This document shows positions 62,964 to 64,000 of a DNA stretch of 64,000 nucleotides, piece by piece. This stretch comes from an uncultured Methanobrevibacter sp. (GTDB lineage Archaea > Methanobacteriota > Methanobacteria > Methanobacteriales > Methanobacteriaceae). Position numbers and translations under genes: made by a program. The stretch covers positions 1-64,000 of the forward strand of contig NZ_CAMVTE010000012.1 in NCBI RefSeq assembly GCF_947170395.1. Reading direction: 5' to 3'. A model generated the notes under the pieces. That model searched no databases, had not been told where the DNA came from, and worked only from the letters and a program-made list of their open reading frames with translations. The first letter of the stretch is position 1. Every line of letters starts with the position of its first letter.

Positions 62964-63389
62964 CTATTTTATCAATAATACCGGAACATCAGAAGTTCTT
63001 AGAAGCCTTTCTGAAACTGAACCAATTTGAGTGTCAGAAACGCTATTTTCCTCAAAAGATACAAATCTGTTATTATTTGCTCCATGAGCATGGATTACAA
63101 CCAAATCAGCACGAGTCTGGTCAATAATAAACTTCATATCCCTTAAGGGGTCAGCAGTGAGCAGATGTTCAACAACTTCAACACCGACCTTTTCTGCCTG
63201 GGCAGTGATTTTTGCCAAAATCGCATCCCCCGAATCCTCTTCGGAATCATAGCTGTTGAATGAAAACTCCTCAAGGACATGGACTGCTGCAATTTTGGAG
63301 TTGAATTTCTGAGCTATTTCGATTGCAACATCCGCTGCCTTGTATCCATACTCAGATCCGTCAACAGGAACGCAAATAACTTCAAACAC
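62964..63389 (-). CDS. Universal stress protein (UspA family)
   Basis: This 141-residue protein has the USP fold: strand CVPVDGSEYGYKAAD at the N-terminus, VVIHAHGANNN in the middle and a C-terminal GSVSERLLRTSDVPVLLI, with the G-x2-G-x(9)-G-S/T nucleotide site only partly kept. ATP binding is therefore uncertain. I chose the GTG at 63389, which has AAGGTGAT 7 nt upstream inside the preceding gene; a TTG at 63395 is in frame. The start overlaps the stop codon of the ABC ATPase gene. Confidence 0.87.
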   Translation of the reverse strand: MFEVICVPVDGSEYGYKAADVAIEIAQKFNSKIAAVHVLEEFSFNSYDSEEDSGDAILAKITAQAEKVGVEVVEHLLTADPLRDMKFIIDQTRADLVVIHAHGANNNRFVSFEENSVSDTQIGSVSERLLRTSDVPVLLIK

Positions 63390-64000
63390 TAACAATCACC
63401 TTTCAAATAGTCAGCATGACAGAACTCAATGAAGTTGTCAACGATTTCATCAATGTTTTCGCTGTCATCAATGATTTTACCGTCATCCATAAAGATAGCC
63501 CTGTTACTTAATTCCTTAATGAAGTCAGTGTTGTGAGAAATCATTACAATAGTAATTCCATATTCCTTTGAAATCTTTTTAAGTGAATTGGTAACATCCC
63601 TTAAAGTTACAGGGTCCAAATCACCGAACGGTTCATCCAAAAGCAGGAATTTAGGTCTTGAAACCAGAATCAGTGCAAGCATCACACGTACCTTTTGACC
63701 ACCGGAAAGCTCATATGATCTCCTGTGCAAAATATCCAAATCCAAATCAAGACTTTCAAAGATATCTGCAACAGCTTCCTTGGTTGCTGTTTCAGGAAAT
63801 CTTGGGAACAGATCATTTAATATTTCTGCATCCAAACCTATTTGTTCGAGACGATGTTTTGCTTCGGTTTCAGGCAAATCAGTCAACTGATAAAATGAAT
63901 CCAACAGTTCATCACCAATTCCTATTCTTTTAGCTCTTTCCTGAGCTTCTTTTACAACATCCTGATTCTTATAACCCAGCCTTGTTGCCAACTGGCTCAA
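63389..64000 (-). CDS. atwA: Methyl-CoM reductase component A2-like ABC ATPase, C-terminal part (runs off right edge)
   Basis: Only the last 203 or so residues are in the window. They contain an ABC signature (LSGGQKVRV), Walker B (FLLLDEPFGDLDP), and the His switch (MISHNTD), ending with HADYLKGDC. The segment resembles the second ABC half of component A2 (AtwA), the ATP-using protein that helps activate methyl-CoM reductase. The gene continues past base 64000, so Walker A is not visible and other soluble ABC proteins are not fully excluded. Confidence 0.7.
   Translation of the reverse strand: MSQLATRLGYKNQDVVKEAQERAKRIGIGDELLDSFYQLTDLPETEAKHRLEQIGLDAEILNDLFPRFPETATKEAVADIFESLDLDLDILHRRSYELSGGQKVRVMLALILVSRPKFLLLDEPFGDLDPVTLRDVTNSLKKISKEYGITIVMISHNTDFIKELSNRAIFMDDGKIIDDSENIDEIVDNFIEFCHADYLKGDC

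Overview
The window is about 64 kb of AT-rich archaeal chromosome, best explained as a gut methanogen of the Methanobrevibacter type. The supporting genes are methenyl-H4MPT cyclohydrolase, a beta-RFAP synthase-like enzyme, a CfbC-type F430 enzyme, a methyl-CoM reductase component A2-like ATPase, a geranylgeranyl reductase for archaeal lipids, transcription factor S, very large adhesin-like proteins and a conjugated bile salt hydrolase. Ribosome binding sites are mostly GGTGA or GGAG, and promoters show archaeal TATA boxes. No CRISPR array, rRNA gene or prophage was seen.

Layout. 1-4384 is the N-terminal part of a giant beta-helix adhesin that runs off the left edge. 4657-10268 holds bile salt hydrolase, nicotinamide phosphoribosyltransferase, two rubrerythrins, a DUF4013 membrane protein and Mch. 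10419-17618 encodes an Ig-like adhesin, a DUF285/BspA-repeat protein and a HEAT-repeat protein. 17634-20594 has nitroreductase, ClC antiporter, an alkyltransferase-like protein and TFS. 20751-31147 is a minus-strand block bracketed by two surface-tethered tandem FmdE-domain proteins. It contains a DUF2162-ExbB-DUF2149 triplet (same order as hmuTUV in Bacteroidetes heme loci), a solitary CbiM, two short secreted or tethered proteins and a pair of related membrane proteins. 31667-34474 (plus strand) has a phenylacetate-CoA ligase-type enzyme, an ACT protein and an SDR.

34532-36865 is an alpha/beta hydrolase gene whose start codon appears to have been split by a TnpB-only IS200/IS605-type element. 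36959-40124 is a four-gene operon with three TIR domains on membrane proteins plus related extracytoplasmic domains. 40318-50967 is mostly metabolism and redox: beta-RFAP synthase, ferritin, NudC, a MalY-type enzyme, nitroreductase, two iron-sulfur flavoproteins, a dicarboxylate symporter and SerRS. 51114-55570 holds small genes and strong non-coding signals: a roughly 250-nt structured RNA candidate at 51605-51858 and two atypical tRNA-like genes at 55139-55335. 55571-64000 carries Ogt, CfbC, a U32 protein, PurF, GalE, ferredoxin plus geranylgeranyl reductase, a universal stress protein and the component A2-like ATPase.

Most promising for undescribed biology are (i) the FmdE/ExbB/DUF2162/CbiM block, read here as a candidate surface system for acquiring a metal or metallo-tetrapyrrole, with similar inverted repeats before both FmdE genes; (ii) the membrane TIR operon; (iii) the structured RNA at 51.6-51.86 kb; and (iv) the IS insertion whose removal restores a start codon. 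All functions come from reading the sequence and remembered family features; no search was run.
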